This document shows, in pieces, positions 57,217 through 64,000 of a stretch of 64,000 bases of DNA. Positions within the stretch are counted from its first letter, which is position 1. Every line of letters begins with the position of its first letter. Where the stretch lies: positions 1,116,001 to 1,180,000 of the forward strand of contig NZ_CP052766.1 in assembly GCF_002499975.2 (NCBI RefSeq). The letters are read 5' to 3'. Source of the stretch: Alteromonas pelagimontana (GTDB lineage Bacteria; Pseudomonadota; Gammaproteobacteria; Enterobacterales; Alteromonadaceae). The position numbers were made by a program, and so were the translations under genes. Under the pieces are notes generated by a model, which was not told the origin of the DNA, did no database searches, and saw only the letters and a list, made by a program, of their open reading frames with translations.

Positions 57217-57769
57217 TATTTTTGCTTCGCTTCTGGTGGCGACTTCAGCCTTAGCGGATGTTAAGGATTTCGGCAAACCCATCAAAGTCGATTCCAAATC
57301 ACAATTTATTGACGGGAAAAATAAAACCTCAGTGTTTAAGGACAACGTACGTATTTCTCAGGGAACCTTGGTTATTAATGCGGACGAGGTAGAGGTAATT
57401 GCTTCTGAAGGTGAAGGGCGAGAGGTTTTTATTGCACGCGGTACACCTGCACGTTACCAGCAAATTATGGATGATGGCACGAAGGTGAAAGCCAGCGGCA
57501 ATGAAATCCGTTATGAGGTAGCGAAACGTACTATATCTTTGACTGGAAATGCTGAGATCCAACAAAACGATAGCGTAGTAAAAGGCGATACCATTACCTA
57601 CGATATGGCGAAAGAGCAGTTGTCTGCCACCGGTGGAAATGAATCAAGCCCTGGTCGTGTTACCACGGTTTTTCGGCCAGACGCAGTGAACAGCCCGAAA
57701 AAAAGTGAAGGTGAAAACCAATCGGAAAAACCACAAGAGAACCCAGAATCAGAGGAATCACAGAAGTAA
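57185..57769 (+). CDS. lptA: LPS transport periplasmic protein LptA
   Basis: A 194-residue periplasmic bridge protein: signal peptide (about 1-24, ending TSALAD), OstA/LptA jellyroll (about 35-145) with [21 protein letters not shown] and [20 protein letters not shown]. The C-terminal tail (about 160-194) is a long Glu/Ser/Lys-rich extension not needed for the fold. The start within lptC is supported by the signal peptide. It overlaps lptB by one base (TAATG). Confidence 0.95.
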   Translation: MYKLFTLLTASIFASLLVATSALADVKDFGKPIKVDSKSQFIDGKNKTSVFKDNVRISQGTLVINADEVEVIASEGEGREVFIARGTPARYQQIMDDGTKVKASGNEIRYEVAKRTISLTGNAEIQQNDSVVKGDTITYDMAKEQLSATGGNESSPGRVTTVFRPDAVNSPKKSEGENQSEKPQENPESEESQK

Positions 57770-58494
57770 TGGCCACCTTGTCCGTCAGTCATCTGGCGAA
57801 ATCCTATAAATCCCGTCAGGTAGTACGAGATGTCAGCCTTTCTGTATCCACCGGGCAGATTGTCGGATTATTGGGCCCTAACGGTGCCGGAAAAACCACC
57901 ACCTTTTACATGATAGTAGGGCTCGTATCATTAGATAAAGGTAAAATCTTTATCGATGATAACGAGTTAACCCATCAACCCATGCACGAACGGGCCAGAA
58001 AAGGCATAGGATATTTGCCGCAGGAAGCCTCTATTTTCCGAAAACTGACAGTGCATGAAAATATTATGGCTATCCTGCAGACGCGGAAAGGCTTATCCTC
58101 TGTACAACAGGAAGAAGAAGCCGACGCGCTACTTGATGAATTTAATATCAACCATATACGTAATAGTACGGGTATGAGTTTGTCAGGCGGTGAACGGCGC
58201 CGAGTCGAAATTGCACGCGCGCTGGCTGCCAACCCTCAATTTATTTTACTCGATGAGCCCTTCGCCGGAGTTGACCCGATTTCGGTTAATGATATAAAGA
58301 AGATCATCCAACATTTGCGTGACCGTGGAATAGGGATCCTAATCACAGACCATAACGTACGTGAAACCCTGGACGTCTGTGAAGAAGCCTACATTGTAAG
58401 TCACGGCGAGTTGATCGCTCAAGGTAGTGCTGAACAGGTATTAAGTAATCAAAAAGTACGGGATGTATACCTTGGTGAACAATTCAGGCTATAG
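57769..58494 (+). CDS. lptB: LPS export ABC ATPase LptB
   Basis: A 241-residue ABC ATPase that drives LPS extraction. Walker [11 protein letters not shown]-loop [20 protein letters not shown], signature [16 protein letters not shown], Walker [14 protein letters not shown] and switch His in [13 protein letters not shown]. The [10 protein letters not shown] segment is specific to LptB. E. coli length and place before rpoN. Confidence 0.97.
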   Translation: MATLSVSHLAKSYKSRQVVRDVSLSVSTGQIVGLLGPNGAGKTTTFYMIVGLVSLDKGKIFIDDNELTHQPMHERARKGIGYLPQEASIFRKLTVHENIMAILQTRKGLSSVQQEEEADALLDEFNINHIRNSTGMSLSGGERRRVEIARALAANPQFILLDEPFAGVDPISVNDIKKIIQHLRDRGIGILITDHNVRETLDVCEEAYIVSHGELIAQGSAEQVLSNQKVRDVYLGEQFRL

Positions 58495-58572
58495 TAAAGA
58501 TATGAAGAACCTGCATATCTTATTGTTTATTAACGGATGCAAGCGTACACGAGCATTGAAATTAAGACGTAG

Positions 58573-60060
58573 ATGAAACCATCTTTACAGCTAAAATTTA
58601 GTCAACAGTTAACTATGACGCCCCAATTGCAGCAGGCAATTAAACTGCTGCAATTGTCGACGCTGGATCTTCAACAGGAAATTCAGGAAGCTCTGGATTC
58701 CAATCCCCTATTGGAGGTGGATGAAGGGAACGATGATGTCGGTGAGAAAAACAATCTCGACAATGACGACTTTAATGAAACGGCAAGTACGCCGTCGGAC
58801 AATATGGATACCGGCGAAGCGTTAGAGAAAAACGACCTGCCTGACGAGCTTCCTATTGATAGTACCTGGGATGAATATTATTCCGCGTCTTCTGCCCCCG
58901 CAGCGTCTTCCTCTTCTGGTGGTAGTGGTGGCGACGATGAACAGGTTTTTCAGGGTGAGACCACAGATAACATTCAGGATCATCTCTTGTGGCAGATGCG
59001 TCTGACACATTTTTCTGATACCGATCGTGCAATTGCTATGGCCATTATTGATTCCATAGACGAATCGGGATATTTAACTGTCACCGTTGAAGACATTCTA
59101 CAAAGTGTAAACGACGAAGATATGGAAGATCCTATCGAAGAAGACGAAGTTGAATGTGTACTTAAGCGGATTCAAATGTTCGACCCTCTTGGTTCTGGGT
59201 CCCGTAATCCGCGGGAATGCCTGATGGTGCAGTTAAAGCAGTTCTCCCCTGATACGCCCTGGCTGGAAGAAGCCAAAATGATCATCGATGAATATGCTGA
59301 TTTGTTGAGCAGCAAAGATTATCGTACGTTGATGCGCAAATCGAAGCTTAAAGAAGATCAGTTGCGCGAGGCCATGCGCTTGTTGCAAACGCTGAATCCT
59401 CGCCCCGGCAGCGCCTTAATAACCAAAGAACCGGAATACGTAATACCGGATGTGTCGGTTACCAAGAAAAACGGCCGTTGGGCAGTTGAGCTTAATCCTG
59501 ACAGCCTGCCAAAGCTAAGTGTGAATCAGCAGTATGCCGCTATGAGTCGTCGTTCGAGAAACAGCAGTGACTCACAGTTCATTCGCTCTCATATGCAAGA
59601 GGCGAAATGGTTCATAAAAAGCTTAGAATCCCGCAATGATACATTGCTGAAAGTGGCTAACTGTATTGTTCAGCAGCAAATGGGCTTTTTTGAACATGGC
59701 CCTGAAATGATGAAACCTATGGTGCTAAATGATGTCGCAGAGATGGTAGACATGCATGAATCTACTATTTCGCGGGTAACCACCCAGAAATACATGCACA
59801 CGCCCCGTGGGATTTTTGAGCTGAAGTACTTCTTCTCCAGCCATGTGGCGACAGATTCTGGCGGCGAGTGCTCATCTACCGCTATTCGCGCATTAATTAA
59901 AAAGCTGGTGGCAGCAGAAAAACCGAGTAAGCCGCTAAGCGACAGCAAGATTGCTCAATTGTTGGCCGAACAGGGTATAAAAGTTGCTCGGCGAACAATA
60001 GCAAAATATCGGGAGTCGTTATCGATCCCACCGTCTAACCAACGTAAAAGCCTTATCTGA
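58573..60060 (+). CDS. rpoN: RNA polymerase sigma-54 factor
   Basis: A 495-residue sigma-54. N-terminal Gln-rich activator-interaction region I ([20 protein letters not shown]), an acidic and Ser-rich region II (about 50-125), the core-binding domain, and the C-terminal RpoN box ARRTIAKYR (in [18 protein letters not shown]). All domains are intact. It recognises -24/-12 promoters and needs AAA+ activators. A small stem GCCTTA / TAAGGC overlaps the stop codon. It forms one block with hpf, ptsN, rapZ and npr, standard in gammaproteobacteria. Candidate target promoters occur in this window at 4284, 4499 and 35830. Confidence 0.97.
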   Translation: MKPSLQLKFSQQLTMTPQLQQAIKLLQLSTLDLQQEIQEALDSNPLLEVDEGNDDVGEKNNLDNDDFNETASTPSDNMDTGEALEKNDLPDELPIDSTWDEYYSASSAPAASSSSGGSGGDDEQVFQGETTDNIQDHLLWQMRLTHFSDTDRAIAMAIIDSIDESGYLTVTVEDILQSVNDEDMEDPIEEDEVECVLKRIQMFDPLGSGSRNPRECLMVQLKQFSPDTPWLEEAKMIIDEYADLLSSKDYRTLMRKSKLKEDQLREAMRLLQTLNPRPGSALITKEPEYVIPDVSVTKKNGRWAVELNPDSLPKLSVNQQYAAMSRRSRNSSDSQFIRSHMQEAKWFIKSLESRNDTLLKVANCIVQQQMGFFEHGPEMMKPMVLNDVAEMVDMHESTISRVTTQKYMHTPRGIFELKYFFSSHVATDSGGECSSTAIRALIKKLVAAEKPSKPLSDSKIAQLLAEQGIKVARRTIAKYRESLSIPPSNQRKSLI

Positions 60061-60090
60061 TAAGGCGGCTCAAAATAAGGAAGACGAAAT

Positions 60091-60378
60091 ATGCAAATCA
60101 ACCTTACTGGTCATCATGTCGAGATCACTGATTCTTTGCGTAATTATGTCGAAACAAAGTTCAGCAAGTTAGAGCGTCATTTCGATCACATATCTAATGT
60201 TCATGTAATACTTAACGTAGAAAAACTTAACCAAAAAGCTGAAGCCTCCATGCATCTCAGCGGTGCTGAGGTGTTTGCATCTGCGGAAAACTTAGATATG
60301 TATGCGGCAATTGACGGTATGGTAGATAAGCTTGACAGGCAAGTTATCAAGCACAAGGAAAAGTTGAAAAAGCACTAA
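60091..60378 (+). CDS. hpf: Short ribosome hibernation promoting factor HPF
   Basis: A 95-residue protein of the short HPF/YfiA group (E. coli HPF is 95). It opens INLTGHHVEITDSLRNYVETK and has the conserved VILNVEKLNQKAEASMHLSG and basic C-terminus VIKHKEKLKKH. It dimerises 70S ribosomes in stationary phase together with RMF. Stop overlaps the ptsN ATG (TAATG). Confidence 0.94.
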   Translation: MQINLTGHHVEITDSLRNYVETKFSKLERHFDHISNVHVILNVEKLNQKAEASMHLSGAEVFASAENLDMYAAIDGMVDKLDRQVIKHKEKLKKH

Positions 60379-60830
60379 TGCCCGTCATGGATATTCAAAC
60401 TCTAATCAGCATGGACCGCACTGAATGTGCGGTCCATTGCAATAGCAAAAAACGCATCCTGGAAATCATCAGTGGTATAGCGGCCAAAAATAATCCTCAG
60501 GTAGAAGAGGCTGCGGTTCTCACTGGGTTGCTTTCTCGAGAGCGTATGGGAAGTACTGGAATCGGAAACGGTATTGCGTTACCGCATGCCAGGTTGCCGG
60601 GCCTGGATCGCGTGGTTGCCATTGTCGTTACCACTGAACCCGCTATCGATTTTGATGCTATTGATAATAAACCGGTAGATATTTTCTTTGCATTACTGGT
60701 ACCAGAAGAACAAACTGAAGGACACCTACAAACATTAGCTACGGTTGCCTCTAAACTTAGTGACAGAGACACAGTTAAAGCAATTCGGAAAGCCACCACA
60801 AGCGATGATATAGTGACGGCCTTGAAATAA
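60378..60830 (+). CDS. ptsN: Nitrogen PTS enzyme IIA (PtsN, EIIA-Ntr)
   Basis: A 150-residue EIIA protein of the fructose/mannitol class. The phospho-acceptor His70 lies in GIGNGIALPHARLPGL. Phosphorylated by NPr, it regulates potassium transport, KdpD and other targets. The ATG at 60378 overlaps the hpf stop; the second Met at codon 4 is also possible. A perfect 10-bp hairpin wraps its stop codon. Confidence 0.95.
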   Translation: MPVMDIQTLISMDRTECAVHCNSKKRILEIISGIAAKNNPQVEEAAVLTGLLSRERMGSTGIGNGIALPHARLPGLDRVVAIVVTTEPAIDFDAIDNKPVDIFFALLVPEEQTEGHLQTLATVASKLSDRDTVKAIRKATTSDDIVTALK

Positions 60831-60840
60831 GCCGTCACTA
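60811..60840 (+). other. Perfect 10-bp hairpin over the ptsN stop codon
   Basis: TAGTGACGGC / GCCGTCACTA pair perfectly with a 10-base loop that contains the TAA stop of ptsN. No T-run follows, so it is not a terminator. It ends 20 bases before the rapZ start codon, next to its ribosome site. Confidence 0.6.
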
Positions 60841-60860
60841 CGTTTACAGGGAGATGGGCA

Positions 60861-61706
60861 TTGAAGCTTATTATTATCAGTGGGCGTTCCGGGTCAGGAA
60901 AATCTGTCGCCCTGCGCGCGCTGGAAGATTTAGGGTACTACTGCGTCGATAATATTCCGGTTAATCTGCTTCCCGCCCTTACCCATACTGTTGCAGAAGA
61001 ATACGATCAGGTTGCAGTTAGCATTGATGTTCGAAATCTGCCCAAAGATCCCGCTGAACTGGTAGAAATTCTTGATTATCTGCCGGCGTCTTGGAATATG
61101 ACCATAGTTTATATCGACGCCAGCGATGATATTCTGGTTAAGCGGTTCAGCGAAACTCGTCGTTTACACCCGTTGGCAAAGCTAAACAAATCCTTGTCTG
61201 AAGCGATTAAAACCGAAGCGGGTTTACTTGCTCCCATTGCGGAGCGAGCGGATTTATATATTGATACAGATTCCTTATCTATTCATCAATTAGCAGAACT
61301 CATTCGAGAACGCATCCTGGGGAAGAAAAGCTCCAGATTGGTATTGGTATTTGAATCTTTTGGGTTTAAGCACGGTATACCTAAAGATGCCGATTATGTA
61401 TTTGACGCGCGATTCCTGCCCAATCCACATTGGGAGCCTGATTTAAAGCATCTGAATGGATTGGATTCGCCAGTTGAAGTGTTCCTTGGCTCACTGCCCA
61501 TTGTTACCAAGTTTATCTGGCAAATACAGAATCTACTCACCACCTGGCTGCCTCATTTAGAGCGCAATAATCGTAGCTATGTCACTATTGCTATTGGTTG
61601 CACTGGTGGTCAACATCGTTCTGTTTTCGTAGCGCAAACGCTTGCCAAGAATTTCAGTGATATTCATCCTGATGTTCAGATCCGTCATCGTGAGTTAAAC
61701 AAATAA
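60861..61706 (+). CDS. rapZ: RNase adapter protein RapZ
   Basis: A 281-residue P-loop RNA-binding protein. Walker A GRSGSGKS (8-15), DVRNLPKDPAELVEI, and the C-terminal domain with DARFLPNPHW and CTGGQHRSV. In E. coli RapZ directs RNase E to GlmZ and so controls amino-sugar synthesis. The start is TTG with GGGAG upstream. Its end overlaps npr by one base (TAATG). glmS and small RNAs are not visible here. Confidence 0.95.
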   Translation: MKLIIISGRSGSGKSVALRALEDLGYYCVDNIPVNLLPALTHTVAEEYDQVAVSIDVRNLPKDPAELVEILDYLPASWNMTIVYIDASDDILVKRFSETRRLHPLAKLNKSLSEAIKTEAGLLAPIAERADLYIDTDSLSIHQLAELIRERILGKKSSRLVLVFESFGFKHGIPKDADYVFDARFLPNPHWEPDLKHLNGLDSPVEVFLGSLPIVTKFIWQIQNLLTTWLPHLERNNRSYVTIAIGCTGGQHRSVFVAQTLAKNFSDIHPDVQIRHRELNK

Positions 61707-61978
61707 TGCGAATAGAAAAATCTCTTACTATAGTGAATAAGCTTGGACTTCATGCAAGAGCAGCGACTCAGTTAGTTCAACTGGCAAACCAATTTGATGC
61801 TGAAGTCACCCTGATAAAGGGCGATAAAGAGGCCAATGCGAATAGCGTACTGGGGCTGATGATGATGGAAAGTCATCAAGGCGAACTAGTTACCGTTATC
61901 AGCAATGGGCCGGATGCTGAGGCTGCGATGCAGGCGATTGAAGCGCTTATCGCTGGTAAATTCAATGAAGCAGAATAG
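61706..61978 (+). CDS. ptsO: Nitrogen phosphotransfer HPr-like protein NPr
   Basis: A 90-residue HPr-fold protein. The active histidine is His16 in NKLGLHARAATQLVQLAN. A Ser46-type site is not regulatory in this group. Gene position after rapZ identifies it as NPr (PtsO), which passes phosphate from PtsP to PtsN. Last of the lpt-rpoN-ptsNO block. Confidence 0.94.
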   Translation: MRIEKSLTIVNKLGLHARAATQLVQLANQFDAEVTLIKGDKEANANSVLGLMMMESHQGELVTVISNGPDAEAAMQAIEALIAGKFNEAE

Positions 61979-62073
61979 CGCTTGTTTTGCTAAAGCAGTA
62001 TTACGCCCGTAAAGTCTTCTTCTCTATTCCTTACTGAAAAACTTCTCCTGCTAATTTCGTAGAGAGGTCTTGA

Positions 62074-62853
62074 TTGCGCATCATAATGGAAGTTATAAAC
62101 GCCTACAAAGGCTTCGCGAATCATCGTATTGTGTGGCTATTCATTTTATCCGTCTTTTCCCCTTCCCTGCTGGCGGCGCAGGACAAGGTGATAGAGCTGA
62201 CAGCGACGAATAACTGGTATCCCTATGTTTACTATGACAGTGAGCGCAAAGTAAGAGGCTCCGATTATACCATCCTTAAAAATTTGCTGAACGAGATGGG
62301 GTATCAACTTCGCGCCTCCACCTTTCCTGAGCGGCGAATGGGAAGGAAAATTGAGCAGGGCGATATTGAAGTCGTTCTCGGCGCAGCGAAAAATTCAGTT
62401 AGAAGCAGAAACAATACTTTTTCGCTGCCTTATCGCAAAGAAACAATTACTTTTGCTTACCTGAAAAAACACCAATCCGCCTATGCAGACAAGAGCCTGC
62501 TTATGTTGCTTGACGAAGGGCATATGGTCGCGATAAATAAAAGCGGCTGGTATGGCGAATGGTTTGCCGACAATGTCATTAAAGCCTATCCAAAACAGAT
62601 TGTGCACGTTGAAAGTGTTAACAGACGTCTGAACCTGGTGAATCAAAATCGCGTAGAACTGATCGTGGATGACCGGCAGGTGCTGAAAGCAAATGCTAAG
62701 TTACTTAATGTTAAAAACCTTATAATAAGCGAGACCCCAATTAATGTTCAAGATGTGCATTTTATGTTCAGCAAGCGCGCAGTCACCAAAGATTTCATGC
62801 GTGAATTCAATGCTAAGTTAGCCGAGTTTCTTCTTCACAACACGCCATTGTAG
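62074..62853 (+). CDS. Periplasmic solute-binding-like protein (SBP_bac_3 type)
   Basis: A 259-residue protein: signal peptide ending SLLAAQ, then an amino-acid-type binding fold with LTATNNWYPYVYYDSERKVRGSDYTI, EMGYQLRASTFPERRMGRKIEQGDIEVVLGAA and YRKETITFAYLKKH. A TTG at 62074 (AGAGAGG six bases upstream) or ATG at 62086 may be the start. No ABC permease or ATPase is linked, common in Alteromonadales where such orphan proteins are numerous. Ligand unknown. Confidence 0.85.
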   Translation: MRIIMEVINAYKGFANHRIVWLFILSVFSPSLLAAQDKVIELTATNNWYPYVYYDSERKVRGSDYTILKNLLNEMGYQLRASTFPERRMGRKIEQGDIEVVLGAAKNSVRSRNNTFSLPYRKETITFAYLKKHQSAYADKSLLMLLDEGHMVAINKSGWYGEWFADNVIKAYPKQIVHVESVNRRLNLVNQNRVELIVDDRQVLKANAKLLNVKNLIISETPINVQDVHFMFSKRAVTKDFMREFNAKLAEFLLHNTPL

Positions 62854-63024
62854 CCCGACTTTTACTCGCTAAATGCTAACCTGATCTGCCTCGCTTTACT
62901 GCACCGTTAGCGCTCGAGCGTTTCACTCGTTGCCATTGGATAAATCGCACAAATTTCATGACACTTGGTGGGTGCTGATGTAACCTATAAGTCGTTAATT
63001 TTTCCCGTTTTTTGAAGGTCTGCT

Positions 63025-64000
63025 ATGGCCGAAGCCCTTGAAACAAAATACGCCCAAAGTCAGCTAAGACAACTGAATGCCGCCTTGGCAGACGGTCGTT
63101 TTGTGTCTGTGCGTAAATTGCTTCATGAGCTGGCTTCCAGTGACGTAGCGCTTATTCTTGAGTCCAGCCCCACCCGCACCCGTGATGAGCTCTGGGAACT
63201 GCTAGATGCCGATTTTCACGGGGATGTACTGGAAGAGCTTTCAGAAGATGTGAGGAACGGCATTATCACTAAGATGATGCCAGAAAAAGTGGTCGATGCC
63301 CTGGAAGAAATGGACACCGATGATCTTGCTGAAACTCTCAGCAGTCTTCCCGATGAAGTGTTGCAGGGCATACTGCAAACAATGGGTACGCAAGACAGAG
63401 CGCGGGCCGAACAAGCGCTTTCCTACGGCGAAGAAACCGCCGGTTTTGTTATGAACACCGATACCATTACGTTGCGCCCCGATGTGACGGTAGATGTGGT
63501 GTTACGTTATGTTCGCTTGAAAGGCAATCTGCCGGAAAATACCGATACTTTTTATGTGGTAAATCGCACTGATAATCTTATTGGTATTGTTCCAGTCACG
63601 CGAATGTTAACGGCTGATCCTGAAGATAAAATTTCGGAAATCATGGATGATGACGCTGAAGCCATTCCTGTCAATATGCCAGATGGTGAGGTTGCCAGTC
63701 TGTTTGAACGGTACAATTGGCTGTCTGCGCCCGTAGTCGATGAAAAAAATCGCTTAGTTGGGCGCATCACCATTGATGATGTGGTAGATATTATTCGTGA
63801 GGATGCTGAGCATTCCATGATGAGTATGGCCGGTCTGGATGATGAAGAGGATACCTTTGCTCCAGTGTGGCAAAGTACCAAACGCCGGTCGGTGTGGTTA
63901 GCAGTAAACCTGGTTACCGCGCTGCTCGCTGCTGCGGTAAGTGACTTATTTGAGGCAACATTAAGTCAACTGGCGGTATTGGCAATATTGAACACCATTG
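63025..64000 (+). CDS. mgtE: Magnesium transporter MgtE, 5' part
   Basis: The frame opens at ATG 63025 (GAAGGT upstream) and runs off the right edge after 325 codons. It shows the MgtE N domain (about 30-135, with LEELSEDVRNGIITKM and EEMDTDDLAETLSSLPDEV), the two CBS motifs (about 140-265, with YGEETAGFVMN, VVNRTDNLIGIVPVTRML and VVDEKNRLVGRITIDDVVDII), the connecting plug helix (EHSMMSMAGL), and the first membrane helix. The cytoplasmic domains sense Mg2+ and gate the dimeric channel. The rest lies outside the window. Confidence 0.95.
   Translation, partial: MAEALETKYAQSQLRQLNAALADGRFVSVRKLLHELASSDVALILESSPTRTRDELWELLDADFHGDVLEELSEDVRNGIITKMMPEKVVDALEEMDTDDLAETLSSLPDEVLQGILQTMGTQDRARAEQALSYGEETAGFVMNTDTITLRPDVTVDVVLRYVRLKGNLPENTDTFYVVNRTDNLIGIVPVTRMLTADPEDKISEIMDDDAEAIPVNMPDGEVASLFERYNWLSAPVVDEKNRLVGRITIDDVVDIIREDAEHSMMSMAGLDDEEDTFAPVWQSTKRRSVWLAVNLVTALLAAAVSDLFEATLSQLAVLAILNTI

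Overview
The window looks like a chromosomal stretch from a marine gammaproteobacterium of the order Alteromonadales, most likely Alteromonadaceae. The evidence is the gammaproteobacterial gene order (lpt-rpoN-hpf-ptsN-rapZ-npr, mlaFEDCB-ibaG-murA, zapG-degQ-degS, tkt-epd-pgk), large marine-type PstC and PstA, and accessory families common in that group (SapC, DUF3019 with MipA/OmpV, a VpsP-like protein). The assignment rests on protein character and synteny only. I saw no tRNA, rRNA operon, CRISPR array, phage or insertion sequence.

Layout. 1-6.1 kb is an exopolysaccharide (EPS) locus: a PHP-type phosphatase, BY-kinase, short Wza-like exporter and outer-membrane barrel on the minus strand, with a polyprenyl-phosphate sugar transferase divergent on plus. 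6.7-8.8 kb is an ECF sigma / anti-sigma / periplasmic coiled-coil operon. 9.1-11.6 kb carries an internally deleted LytTR regulator, an acyltransferase and a DUF486 protein, bracketed by two copies of a 44-bp repeat. 11.8-15.3 kb has oxyR, a tandem universal stress protein and a PiT phosphate carrier. 15.6-25.3 kb is a phosphate/polyphosphate block: pstCAB-phoU without pstS, gcvR, and ppk-ppx behind a probable Pho box. A diguanylate cyclase and a carbon operon (tkt-epd-pgk-class I aldolase) follow, then metK behind four tandem MetJ boxes. 33.9-38.1 kb has a small barrel, an amino-acid racemase, a DEDDh exonuclease and a second EPS pair (VpsP-like plus O-antigen ligase/polymerase). rnpB lies on the minus strand at 38.3-38.6 kb. 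SapC, a YebC/PmpR protein, zapE, zapG, degQ and degS follow. 45.7-49 kb is a MipA-DUF3019-response regulator-kinase operon. From 49 kb to the end are murA/mla, yrbG-kds-lpt, rpoN-hpf-ptsN-rapZ-npr, a periplasmic binding protein and a truncated mgtE.

How the genes connect. The most notable signal is three close matches to the sigma-54 (RpoN) promoter, each with GG and GC exactly 10 bp apart. Two are divergent in the first EPS locus and one precedes the distant VpsP/ligase pair, suggesting that two EPS loci 30 kb apart are co-controlled by RpoN, whose gene is also in the window. Envelope maintenance (mla, lpt, kds, murA, degQ/degS) and phosphate/polyphosphate metabolism (pst, pit, ppk, ppx) are the other main themes. 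All regulatory calls come from reading by eye, without searches.
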